From contig VCCP01000003.1 of NCBI GenBank assembly GCA_005765155.1, positions 3,224,001-3,288,000 on the forward strand: a stretch of DNA of 64,000 nucleotides, given 5' to 3'. The stretch's first letter is position 1; each line of letters begins with the position of its first letter. The translations under genes were made by a program, and so were the position numbers. The DNA is from Zelopaecilomyces penicillatus. Lineage: Eukaryota > Ascomycota > Sordariomycetes > Hypocreales > Pseudodiploosporaceae. Of the stretch, positions 44,090-54,928 are shown piece after piece. The notes beneath the pieces were generated by a model, which searched no databases, was not told the DNA's origin, and saw nothing but the letters and a program-made list of their open reading frames with translations.

Positions 44090-47000
44090 TTAAAAGGACA
44101 AGGGAGGGGGGAAAGCAAACATAATTCATTAGACGAGAGTAAATTCCAAAAGTCACACTTGTGATTTAAGCATGTCATTTTATCGCAGTCTCCTATTTCT
44201 CATTCTCCCATGGGATAATAATGCACCTGTGTTGTCTATCTGTGACATGCCGTTTCTGTACGACAGCCAATAGTGCGCAGTGTGACAGGTCCGGTGTCAT
44301 TAATTGGTGTGTCATTGATCGAGTGTCCCAGATGATCTCCTACCCTACAGCTTCATGTGATGGAAACCAAATTAGCCTGGCATTTAGCCAATATACCCTG
44401 GAGCAAAATATCTCCCTATGTCATGGTATCTTGTGAAAACAGCAATGAAAGTTTATAATTAACCTGGCACTATCTCATGGCTGTTGGTTGCGGAGTATAT
44501 GTTCATGGCCTTGATAATAAGAGGAGAAAAATCAGGCTACGAATGCATATCTTTCCCATGACATCTGGAATAGAACCTTCTTTTATGTTTCAAGAATCAG
44601 CAAGTTTAAGGCGAGGGATTAGTAGCCATTGGATGGTTCAAGGGAAATGCGATATTTGCAAATCATTCAAAGATAGATAAGACGAAACAGATTGGCATGC
44701 CATTAACCTAACGAATTATTAATACGCGCAGCAGGAAGCTTATATATCTCACTCATTATAGTCGCGTGAAAAAGTCCAGCGAAAACAACCCGGGATAGGG
44801 GAACACAACATCGTTGGTAAACGATCATTACATGCCAACTCAGCAGTTGAAGCTTGGCGTCACATGAATAATGGGCGATATCGAGTCATACAGCCTTGAC
44901 AAAAGTTGGAAGGATTGCGGATAGCTATAGTAGCAGTGGAGAAATGCACGCATGCTTCAGGGATCAAAGCTTTTGTTATATTTTCCCGCTGCTTTTCTGG
45001 GACCAAGACACGCATCTGGATGTTTGTCTTGCAAACTTGCATTGCTGGAGAGCCTGATTGTCGTGCATTAATCACACTGCACCTGTGAAGAATCTCCCGC
45101 TTTCTAGCGATGCGCGTGCGGATGAGAAATAAATGTAGCTTGTCATTGCGATCCATCGCGTGGTGGATATGCGCCGATTCTGTTCGTTGGATAGTGTGCC
45201 AAGGCATTCTGCCATCATGAACCCCAAATTCTAATCACGTAGACGAACGAACGAACAAACAAACAACTAAAAAATGAACAGCTGCCGGCTCGATGGAACG
45301 GTACGGGATGGTGCCGCTTGGTGCCCTCCCTCCTCCTCCCTTCTCCCAGTAAAACAGCCAGTCGTGATGCGGGATGCGTGTTCTTGATGTCAGCAGCACA
45401 GACCCTCCCCTTTCTTCGGGACCGCTTCCAATGGGATATCCATCGTGGGATAGTTGTAATGAAAAGGCAACCAATCCCGCGGGGTGCAGAGATGGGAAAT
45501 GCACTGCCTCTGGTTAGGGATGAGACAAAAATCTGCCGTCAGACTGAGGATTTCTGGGGCCGGCTTTGGGAGTGTTTGTTCCTCAACCCGCGTTTAATCA
45601 TGTGAGTACCAATCGAAACCCACGGATAAATGCTGCGTCGCATGACTAGAATAGCCAGCCAGTGCCCAAGAAAGAGACGGACGAAAATTCCATCTGCCCT
45701 CTCCAAAATTTACCTTGTTTTCCTAGCTCCCCACAGAATCCTACTAGATGGAACACGATCGCATTATACCTCTTAAACAACGCAACAACTCAAAGGTGAT
45801 GTACCGGTAGTATAATAAATGACGATGATCGGGAACCTATTTCGGCGCGTGAAAATGGCGCAGGCGAAGCGACACATACGTGCCTGTGCCCCTGGTGGGC
45901 CCATCAACACTCTCATGGTTAATGACTCCTGAACCTACAGCCGTAAGTAAAGTTACATGATAACAATACCAAGCACTTGCTGGAGATACGTAGTAGCTGT
46001 GCTGACCACAACTGGGGAACATGTCTCAGAGTGTTTCTGGCATTTGGGTCTCGGCCTTGAAGCGGGATGGAGATTGTGCAACGCATGGGGGTCAGATGAG
46101 CGGTTGGCAGATTGCAGACGCTTCTATTGCTCCAGGGTGCTCTGCTGTTGGAATGCTTGCGAGATCGCCAGAGGTAGAGTAAGAATTCCTTTACGAGCTT
46201 ATATGGAACTCAACGGGCGTTCCGAGTTTGCGCAAGGCCCATCATCTTCGGTTGCAGATCTTGGTGTGCCTGGAACCTGGAACTCTGGAGAGGCACAGGG
46301 TTGAGTAATTTCAACGTGGCATTTATCTTGGTGGGTCGGTGTCGTTGAGCTAACATTGATAGCAAGTCGTGGCTGCGGGAGGTGTCTTGGTTGTGGCAGA
46401 TTAAATCATGTCAAGACATTGGTGTCTCGCCTATTGTTCAACCTGTTCATAGTCTGTCGTCGACTGTTGGCTGACTGGTCATCGCCATTCCAATGGTTTT
46501 TCGTTGTTGAGCTTTCTAGCTGCAAACTGCAGTCCCAAGAAAAAAAGAACCCAAGGGGGTGACCGGGCTTAACCTGCGTCATCGGTTCGGCAGTGGCTCG
46601 CCTTCTCAGCATTGTGACGTCGTAGCGGCTTCTTGGCCCTGTAGCTCAACTCCCGTAGCACATTTAACTCCCTAGTGCCCACTGACGTCCGTCCCGCACC
46701 GCTGCCAACCCTGCCGGTTGGCTGCACACACAGCGATGAACGCCCTGCCAACACGCTGTGCCCCCCCTGTAGCTTGGCGCACCTGGCCCCTGTAAGCCGG
46801 CGCGCCCATCATTTGATCCAATGGATTGAACATCAAATATCCGGCTCCAGTGACCCACCAGCGAATTCTCTTCTCGAAACGAAACATGCCGCCTGTTGCC
46901 AGCCTCATTCGGCGATGATGGCGTCTTTACCCTTCTTGCAGCTGCCCCGGTAGGCAAGAAGGTCTCAGTTGTCAAAGACGGCAAATGTAATCTGGCATCC

Positions 47001-47888
47001 CTTCAACACCGCAAAGCAAGCCCGTTGACGCTGACTTTGTGGAACATTGAAAGGCCTAGACGGCCCAGACACACTCAGACGCTCTTGATCTGGTGGGTTT
47101 CCAACGCATTGAATAACTGCGATCTCCATATTTACGTACCGGCTAATCACTGCCTAGTCCTGCTGACTCGACTCAGCTGTTGTTGAAATGGAACATCTAT
47201 GGACATCTACAAGTAATACCTGTGCGGTGTAGTAGGCGAGCAGGGGTGCCTGTTCGGCCAGGCGCTGTCGCTGGCAGTCACAGCTCTCGCAAGTCGCGTT
47301 CGAATCGAGCCATGATCGTTTAGGCCAGCTCGATCCATCGCCGTTACGAGTCTACATGAATAATTACCACCCAAACTACTCCGTATGATACTGCCTGTTT
47401 GGGGAGAGCACCTCCTTGCCCCACAGCGCGGCCATACCGGGACTGCCCATCATCCTGGGTCAATGCTTCCGCAAACCATGCCATGGAATGGCTCCAGGAA
47501 GCCAAGACCTGGTTATGGATGACGCCAGCCAAGATCTTCGTGGTTGCCGGCGCGTCTCCGCGACACCCACCGACGACCACCGACATGAAGCCGAGCCGTG
47601 GAGTTCTCCTCTTGTGCCTCCAAGTGTGTCTCAATCTCAGCGCCGTCGTAGCGCTTGTTCACTCATTTCTTAGACCCATGACCCTCCTCAGAACGGGACC
47701 AACATAGCCAAGCAAGCTATATTAGTATTAATACCCCAGGTCCCCAACCTGAACACACCCCGATCTTTGTGGCCTTGTTTGTCTATGAATCCGGGGTAGA
47801 ACAAAGACGACTTCTGGTCAAGTCGGTCCTCTTCACTGCCAATCATTCTCTGTATTTGCCTCTAAATAACCCGGTTATTTCGCCAGCC
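44090..47888. other. Gene-free region of about 3.8 kb
   Basis: Several open frames exist (for example 45957-46304 + and 46664-46984 -), but the second starts at a non-ATG codon and neither resembles a protein family. GAAC/AAAC short repeats lie near 45240. Its right end should hold the sugar-transporter promoter. I see no tRNA or transposon domain. Confidence 0.5.
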
Positions 47889-49806
47889 ATGTTGGGCACA
47901 AAGTATGTCTCAATGAACTCCCCTTTCCACTTTGCCTCTGATGGAGATGGGTTTTGGATACTTCATTTTTTTGATACCGCACATGTTTCATGGAGCTTCA
48001 GCTGACCTAGTTCCTCCCCCTTCACAGGTCTTTCAAGATCAATGGCGCCGAATGTGGCTTCGAGGCCTTGCTCCTCGGAGCCACGACATCCCTCGGCGGC
48101 TTTCTCTTCGGATACGATACTGGTCAAATTTCGGCTATGCTGCTCTTCAAGGACTTCATTGACCGTTTCGCACAAACCAACAGTGAAGGCGTTAAGGAAT
48201 GGCAGCCCATCATCAAGTCTCTCCTCGTCTCTCTCATGAGCATTGGATGTCTCATAGGCTCCTTGTCTGGTGCATAGTAAGTATATCGAATATGCCATGT
48301 CAACTTACATACCAACGTTGCTGCTGAAGCAATACCCTACGCATACACATTCTCAATGTACACAGATATGCTGACAGGATGGATGTGTAGCACGGCAGAC
48401 TGGTGGGGCAGACGAAAGAGCATGTCCTTTGGCGTGGCCATTTTCATCATTGGTAACATCATTCAGATTACGTCCATGAACAGCTGGGTTCATATGATGA
48501 TGGGGCGATTCATTGCTGGTCTTGGTGTTGGAAACCTCTCCGTTGGCGTGCCCATGTTTCAATCCGAATCATCACCCCGAGAAATTCGTGGTGCCGTTGT
48601 TGCCTCCTACCAACTTATGATCACCATTGGTATTCTAGTCTCCAATTTGGTCAATTACGGCGTGCGAGAAATTGAAGAGACGGACGCCTCGTGGCGTATC
48701 GTCATTGGCCTGGGCATCTTCTTTTCCTTGCCTCTTGGCTTTGGCATTCTTGTTGTCCCCGAGTCACCGAGATGGCTTGCCGGCCAAGGCGATTGGGATG
48801 GCGCCAGAATGTCACTGGCACGACTGCGTGGAAAGATGAATGACCCAACCTGCTCCCTGGTAGAGGATGATCTCAATGAAATGAAGGAGGTCCTTGCTAA
48901 GGAGAAGCGAGTCGGTACCTCCAGCTGGCTCGAATGTTTTTCTCTCAAATCGGAAATCCCCAAGACTTTCTACCGCACGATGCTTGGAATGAGCATCCAC
49001 TTCCTTCAGCAATGGACTGGCGTCAACTACTTCTTCTATTATGGCGCAACTATCTTCAAGTCTGCCGGTATTAGCGATCCTATCATGACGCAACTCATTC
49101 TTGGTGCTGTCAATGTCGTGTTGACAGTCTATGGTCTCTATGTGGTGGAGAAGTATGGCAGAAGATGGCCTATCTTCATCGGCGCATTGTGGCAAGCTGC
49201 ATGGCTGCTCATCTTTGCCATTGTTGGCACCACCCTCGACCCTGCCCAGCACAAGATTTCGGGCATTATTATGATTGTTTCCGCTTGCATGTTTATCGCT
49301 TCTTTTGCTAGTACGTGGGGCCCAATGGCCTGGGTCGTTGTCGGCGAAACTTTCGCTCTCCGAACTCGTGCCAAGCAGGCATCGTTGGCGACTGCCGCCA
49401 ATTGGCTTGGAAACTGTAAGCTTTCTTTTTTTGGAGTTGCTACTTGTCCAGAAGTGTTCCTTGCTAACTGTTTATAGTCCTCATTGGATTCCTTACTCCT
49501 CTGGCCGACGAAGGCATAGGCTACGGATTTGGTTTCGTTTTTTTCGGTACCAATCTGGCAGCTGCGTTCCTCGTTTGGTTCTTCCTATTCGAATCTCGGG
49601 CTCTCAGCCTTGAGAATGTAGATCTCATGTACAGCCAGGAGAACATCAAGCCGTGGACCAGCCACAAGTGGGTGCCACCAGGATACATCACCAGACTTCA
49701 GCGCGACGACTCGCACTTCCGCCAACGCAGTGTTTCCGAAGCTAGTCACGAAAAGGCACACAACGACAGCCTGGAAGCTGTTGCAGACAGAAAGGAGGAG
49801 GCGTGA
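47889..49806 (+). CDS. MFS sugar (hexose) transporter
   Basis: Four exons (47889-47902, 48028-48276, 48391-49415, 49478-49806) give 538 aa. The first coding exon is only 14 nt (MLGTK split). Sugar-porter signatures: GGFLFGYDTGQISAMLLF, DWWGRRKSMSFG, MGRFIAGLGVGNLSVGVPMF, QSESSPREIRGAVVASYQL, VPESPRWLAGQGDWDGA, LQQWTGVNYFFYYG and a second GRR loop (YGRRWPIFIG). Twelve membrane segments are expected with a central loop near 215-270. The Q-QWTGVNYFFYYG block binds hexose in this family. The hydrophilic C-terminus is Ser/Glu-rich. Probably a plasma-membrane proton-hexose symporter or facilitator related to glucose transporters; the exact sugar is not determined. Confidence 0.93.
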
Positions 49807-50661
49807 TTTTATTACGAAAACGCGGTCACTTGGGAGTTGTAATTTTGGGTATGCGCACACACGCATGACTGCCTTGTCGGCACCGCATAGTACGATTATT
49901 AGTCATTATTACGATTTTAGTCATTAGCAGCAGCAATTCTACTTTTATTTTTTTTATTGAGATTTTAGGACCGTGTTTCTATAGTGTGCGAAAAATGCCA
50001 AAACGGAGATGAATAGCCGTTAGATATGTGGCTGCTCTACGAGGCTTTGATGTAAGCGCCGCCTACGATGGTTTGATTGTACCAGCTGCTCCTTGGCATT
50101 CATTTAGTGCCACGCCTGCCATGCAGGTGCTGTTGATCCTGAAGAGCCACCAACGTCATAACTTTGGGGATCACGATGACCGAGTTGAGCTATCTGGCGA
50201 CATTGCAGTCGTGTGTAAGAGGATCCTGTTTTTGCTGAAGTGGTGTCTTGGCTCAATATGAGCAAACAGCATGAATAAACAGTAGACGAATCTCTTTGTT
50301 TTAAAAAGTAGCTAGGATGGCAGTAGATTGATGTAGGAAGAAATCATGTTGAATGGTAAAATACCAAGGTTTGTCCTGAGTTGACAACAAGACAGATTTG
50401 CCTGTGGATTTAAAGCCTGCATTTGCAGATTTAACACGCCAATTTATTAAATAACCGATGTATATTGTGTTCTGTAAATGAAGGGATAAATTAAGCAACG
50501 GGAGGGTTATTTGCTCCATTTTTACATGTCGTGAAGTGATTGTGTCGCAGCGCTGTCTTGTTTGTCTTCGTGAATGATTCCAAAACAAAAAGAAAAAAAG
50601 CTAGCAACCTACATGAATTAAGTTTCGTCGGCAACTTTCATCAAGTAACAACCAAAGACAA
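49807..50661. other. Intergenic region
   Basis: This is the 3' side of the sugar-transporter gene and the upstream side of the tRNA gene. AT-rich, with no coding frame that looks real. Confidence 0.5.
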
Positions 50662-50753
50662 GCCGTTGTCGTATAGTGGTTAGTACATCAGTTTGTGGAT
50701 ACCTGAAAACAGGCAAAACACTGATAACCGAGGTTCGATTCCTCGCAACGGCA
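50662..50753 (+). tRNA. tRNA-His (anticodon GTG) with 20-nt intron
   Basis: The acceptor stem GCCGTTG (50662-50668) pairs with CAACGGC (50746-50752), with discriminator A at 50753. The D arm carries GTATAGTGGTTAGTAC. The anticodon stem TCAGT (50688-50692) pairs with ACTGA (50720-50724). The loop has anticodon GTG at 50695-50697 and a 20-nt intron (50699-50718) directly after position 37, the canonical eukaryotic site. The T arm has GAGG-TTCGATTC-CTC. CCA is not encoded. A T run follows shortly after (TTTTTTTT near 50767), fit for pol III termination. Confidence 0.96.
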
Positions 50754-51643
50754 TTGAGATATTTGATTTTTTTTGTATTTCTTGTATTTTTGCCGACAAG
50801 CTTTTAATGGTGGGGTAGTGACGATATTTATTGTTAATAATGGCTAATTAGGACGTTCAACGTGGATATTGAACTGTTTTGTTGATGTTGGTAGGTATTT
50901 TTAATGAGTGTTGTGTATGATTTTTGCATTTTCTGTAGATTACCGAAACTGCTGTCGCTTAATAAAGTATATTCATTTGTTAAGACTGTTTGTTTTCTCA
51001 GGTAGCTGAAAGCTATACTTGAATAACTGACATATTCCGTCATGTTTAATCAGGATGTAGGGACACATTGAGGTGTTGGACCTTATCTTACTTAGCATTG
51101 ATCGGCTACGTGAAGCATTAGAAAGAATACGGCACTTCATGATTCATGATGGAAATCTTATATAGATAGCCTCATCACCAAATACCAATATTAATGGCAG
51201 CAAATGCACAAAGCGCACGTCTGAACTGCCTCTTTCGGCCAAGTTGACGTAGTACAGCAGAAGCTCAAAGCGCGCAGACGTTGAGCCGAAAGCCGCCCCA
51301 CCGCCCACCGGCCAACGCCTCCGGTGCCGGGCCGTCATTGCAGACTGGTAGCCACTCACGGCTTGGTACACCCAATAATGTTTACGTTTCTCTCCTCCGC
51401 AACTTGTTCGTAAAGTCGACACCCCCCGGTTCCCTTGTGCAGATATTAGGTATTGGAGCTCCTCCCCCCCGCTTCCGGCTTCGTGCATGGTGTGGCGAAA
51501 AGTGTCTAGGCGCGTGTCTGGGTTCACCAATTGCAAGGCGCTGTAATATTCCTCCGACGCTTCCTTCCGAGGGACCAAAGACTTTCTTTCTTTCTCTCAC
51601 ACCCAATTCCTCATCCACCCCCATTGAAGTTTCTCGCGTGGCT
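50754..51643. other. Intergenic region with promoter of the M20 peptidase gene
   Basis: The frame upstream of the peptidase ATG stays open for over 350 bp but has no family-like sequence and begins at a non-ATG codon near 51281. No other feature is seen. Confidence 0.5.
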
Positions 51644-53567
51644 ATGTTGAAGCTCTCCTTATTGCTGGCGGGAGCCATTGGCGGCGTCTCGGCATTCGTC
51701 TCTGCACCGTTGAGAGATGGAGGTGCCCAGCAGCCCTTGGGCTTGGGCTCGGTCTCCGCAGCCGCCTCCGAGTTCAAGTGTGACCTCCCACCGGTTCTGG
51801 ACCCTTCCAAGGACGGATTGCCCTCTGCGACGGATCTGTTTGACTCGAAGAAAGCTATTGATAAGCAGGTGAAGCGCCACCAGGCGATTGTGAGGGTTCC
51901 GTCGATATGTTTTGATGACTTGGGGTCAGTGGATACGGATGAGCGCTGGAAGAGCTTTGATGAGCTGCATGCTGTCGTGAAGAAGACCTACCCAATTGTG
52001 TGAGTATAATACTGGGAAAATCAGGAAGAAAACAAAAAAACCTGTGGAAAACCAGCCAATCCAGAGTACACATGGTTTTGAGCTTCATAGACTACAAAAC
52101 GCTGACTGATGGTCGTTGGGAAACAGGCATGAGCGCGCCAAGCTTGAAAAGATTAACAGATATGGCCTTCTCTACACCTTCGAGGGCACTGAAAAGTCAC
52201 GCAAGCCTATTCTGCTCATGGCCCACCAGGACGTTGTCCCCGTTGCGGACGAATCTACGTGGAAATACCCCCCCTTTGAGGCACACTACGACGGCGAATT
52301 CCTCTGGGGCCGCGGCGCATCCGATGACAAGAACAGCCTGACGGCCATCATGTCCGTCATGGAGACGCTGCTGGCCAAGCCCAACTGGAAACCGGCGCGT
52401 ACCATCATCCTGGCTTTTGGTTTCGACGAAGAGTGCTCGGGCTACCGCGGCGCAGGCGAGATATCGAAGCACCTGATGAGCCAGTACGGCGAAAACAGCA
52501 TGGCTATTATCTTGGATGAGGGTGGGCTTGGCTTGCTCTCTCTCGACAACGACACGCTGTATGCGCTGCCCGCCGTTACGGAAAAGGGCCACGTCGACAT
52601 TTGGTTTGAGCTGAGCGTCATCGGCGGCCACAGCTCTGTGCCTTTCCCGCACACGAGTATCGGCATCATGGCTGAGATCATCTCCACCCTCGAGGCGCAT
52701 CCGTACAAGGCAGAGCTCATCGCCGGCAGCCCTATGCACAACCACCTGATGTGCCAGGCTCGCTACTCGCCCAACGCGGACCCTAAACTGACACACATGA
52801 TCAACAAGGGCGACCTCGACGGCGTGACGGACCTTTTGGTCAAGCAGAGCGGGCTTACGCAGTTTCTGATCCAAACGTCACAGGCTGTGGATATGATCCA
52901 GGGCGGGCAGAAGATTAACGCTATGCCTGAGAAAACTAGCCTCGGGGTTAATTATCGCGTTGCTCCGCAGAATAGTCTGCTAGAGGTGCAGCATACTGCA
53001 GTAGAGCACATCAAGGATATTGCTTCCAAGTACGGTCTGAAACTCAAGGCATACGAGGGCGATGAAGCGTATGCCGAGTACGCAGCCAGCAAGTCGCCCA
53101 AGGGCCAGGTTGAGGCTCGTTGGGACGTCGACTACAAGGGCACGCTGGTTGTCGAGGCTAAAGAGGGATCCAACAGCACTCCCATCTCCCCTGCGAGCGG
53201 TCCGGTCTGGGATGTCTTCTCTGGTAGCATCCAGCACACGTTTGCTTTTGAAAAGGGGACAGTGGTTCCTGTTGGCCAGATTATGAATGGCAACACCGAT
53301 ACCCGCCACTATCTTGGTACGTTGGTTTTTGATTGTTCCAATTTCATTTCCTAATTTTTTTTTTTGGTTTTCTAACCGTTTACCCGTGTTTTTACTGATA
53401 CTTGAGAAACAGAGCTATCGGACCATATTTATAGGTGGTCGCCCTCGCGCCATGCAATGGGCGAAAACATCCACACCATCAATGAGCGTATCAGCATGGC
53501 TGATCATATAGAGATGGTCAAGTTTTACTATGACCTGGTGCGCAACTTTGATGCGTCAGAGGCATAA
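51644..53567 (+). CDS. M20 carboxypeptidase (Gly-X carboxypeptidase / CPS1-like)
   Basis: Three exons (51644-51999, 52127-53316, 53413-53567) give 566 aa. An N-terminal signal or signal-anchor (MLKLSLLLAGAIGGVSAFVS) leads into the M20 fold. Metal and catalytic motifs: LLMAHQDVVPV (His ligand and Asp), WGRGASDDKNSL (bridging Asp), GFDEECSGYRGAGE (general-base Glu and Glu ligand), a dimerisation domain around VIGGHSSVPFPHTSIG, and the C-terminal ligand His in SPSRHAMGENIHTINERIS. The order and length match yeast carboxypeptidase S, a di-zinc vacuolar enzyme that frees C-terminal residues from small peptides. It is probably vacuolar or secreted and helps recycle amino acids from peptides. Confidence 0.93.
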
Positions 53568-54928
53568 GTTGAAGTACTTGTAGGCTCTGATAATGAAATC
53601 TTAAGAATTGGGAACATGAAAATGGAGGGCAATTGAGCTCTAGGGGTTATCATATCACTCTAGATTTATGTATGTATCACCAAAATATGTACTGTGTATA
53701 CGAAGTACGTATTTGTACTTGAGTGCGCCTGAGCTATTGTGAACTTGAATAAGAAAAAATGAACACGTAAACAGGGATTGTTATTATCTATGAGGGAGCG
53801 TGTAAAAAGAGTTGGATGCTACTTGAGGCCTATGGTGATTCGTGAGGTGGAAAGGTTGACAGCCTTACAAACATTCCCTCTCACATGCAACCTATTTACC
53901 AACTCCTTCGTATCAATGCACTTAACGTACTAGAAGAGCTTCTAACTGAACTAGCAAGGTTTGTCCGATGATTGGTAATGACCTAAAACGAGTGCCTAGC
54001 AAGGTAATCAGGCACGTATCGCTGCGCCACTCTGTTACACGCATCACATACGACTTTACTGGGTGGGAGTTCGTATTCGGCGATGGCAATGCTCCTACTC
54101 ATTTTCTGAGCTTAGAAGCTCATACATCGTAGCCTTGTAATGAGATATATATATATAGTATGTTCAATTTAGGTATGGTATTGGTGTCTGGATGTGCATT
54201 GGTTTCAGGCTATTTATAAACAAGCTGACTGTGAAGACTACAAAGTCAATGTAGGAACCATATATGAGCAGTTCTAGATACACAACAAGCTTTACCCACC
54301 AAGTACCTTGACGATGAGAGTATTCCATTGGCGCCTGGTGAGTCATTGGCCGACAAGCAACATGAGTCGTATACAAGACGCGCACCATCGGCAAGGGTTG
54401 ACAATCACCAGGTTGCAGGCTGCAGGCTGCAAGGTAGCATCCGTCGTCATTCCAGAGCTCCATCACCGCTTCTCGGATTTACGTCGAGAGCAAAACAACG
54501 ATAACTTTTATTTCCATCTCCGGCTTGGCAGACAGAAGAAACAAAACCGAATCCACGTCGTCAATTATTGGCCACGAACTCCCGGTGATCAGATGCCGGC
54601 ATGCATGTAAGAGGGCTGTGCTGCCAATGATGCCGAGGCGGCTCTGCTAGAAGCACCTTGATGGTTGGTTGGATGGATTTGCCTCATAGGGCTATCGCTC
54701 TTCTAGATTGGTCAAGAATATCTTGTGTTTGTTTTCTTTTTCTACTCTTCTTTCTTTTTGAAAATTTAGGCCTCCGACATTTTAATCCCTGTATTAGAGT
54801 GAAAGAGGTTTGGATATATTCTGGCAGCTTGGCAGTTGCGAATTGTATTTGTTGATCCTGCACGATCAACACCATGCCACTAGATTCACTCGACCACCAT
54901 TTCCAGTGGGATTGAAGTCTCCGTCAAG
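53568..54928. other. Intergenic region
   Basis: Between the M20 peptidase and ABC transporter genes. It contains a small TA run at 54146-54157 and a GCAGGCT tandem near 54415-54430. Open frames here are not family-like. Confidence 0.5.

Noticed and set aside
45957..46304. 115-codon ATG-started open frame
   Set aside because: No signal peptide, domain or recognisable motif; overlapping frames of similar length occur nearby.
46664..46984. Minus-strand open frame of 106 codons
   Set aside because: Starts at TTG and lies in a GC-rich stretch with frames open on both strands by chance.
47270..47330. B-box-like GTTCGAATC as a second tRNA
   Set aside because: No matching A-box at the right distance and no cloverleaf stems.
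52197..52874. 225-codon minus-strand frame inside the M20 peptidase gene
   Set aside because: Antisense shadow of an unambiguous peptidase exon.
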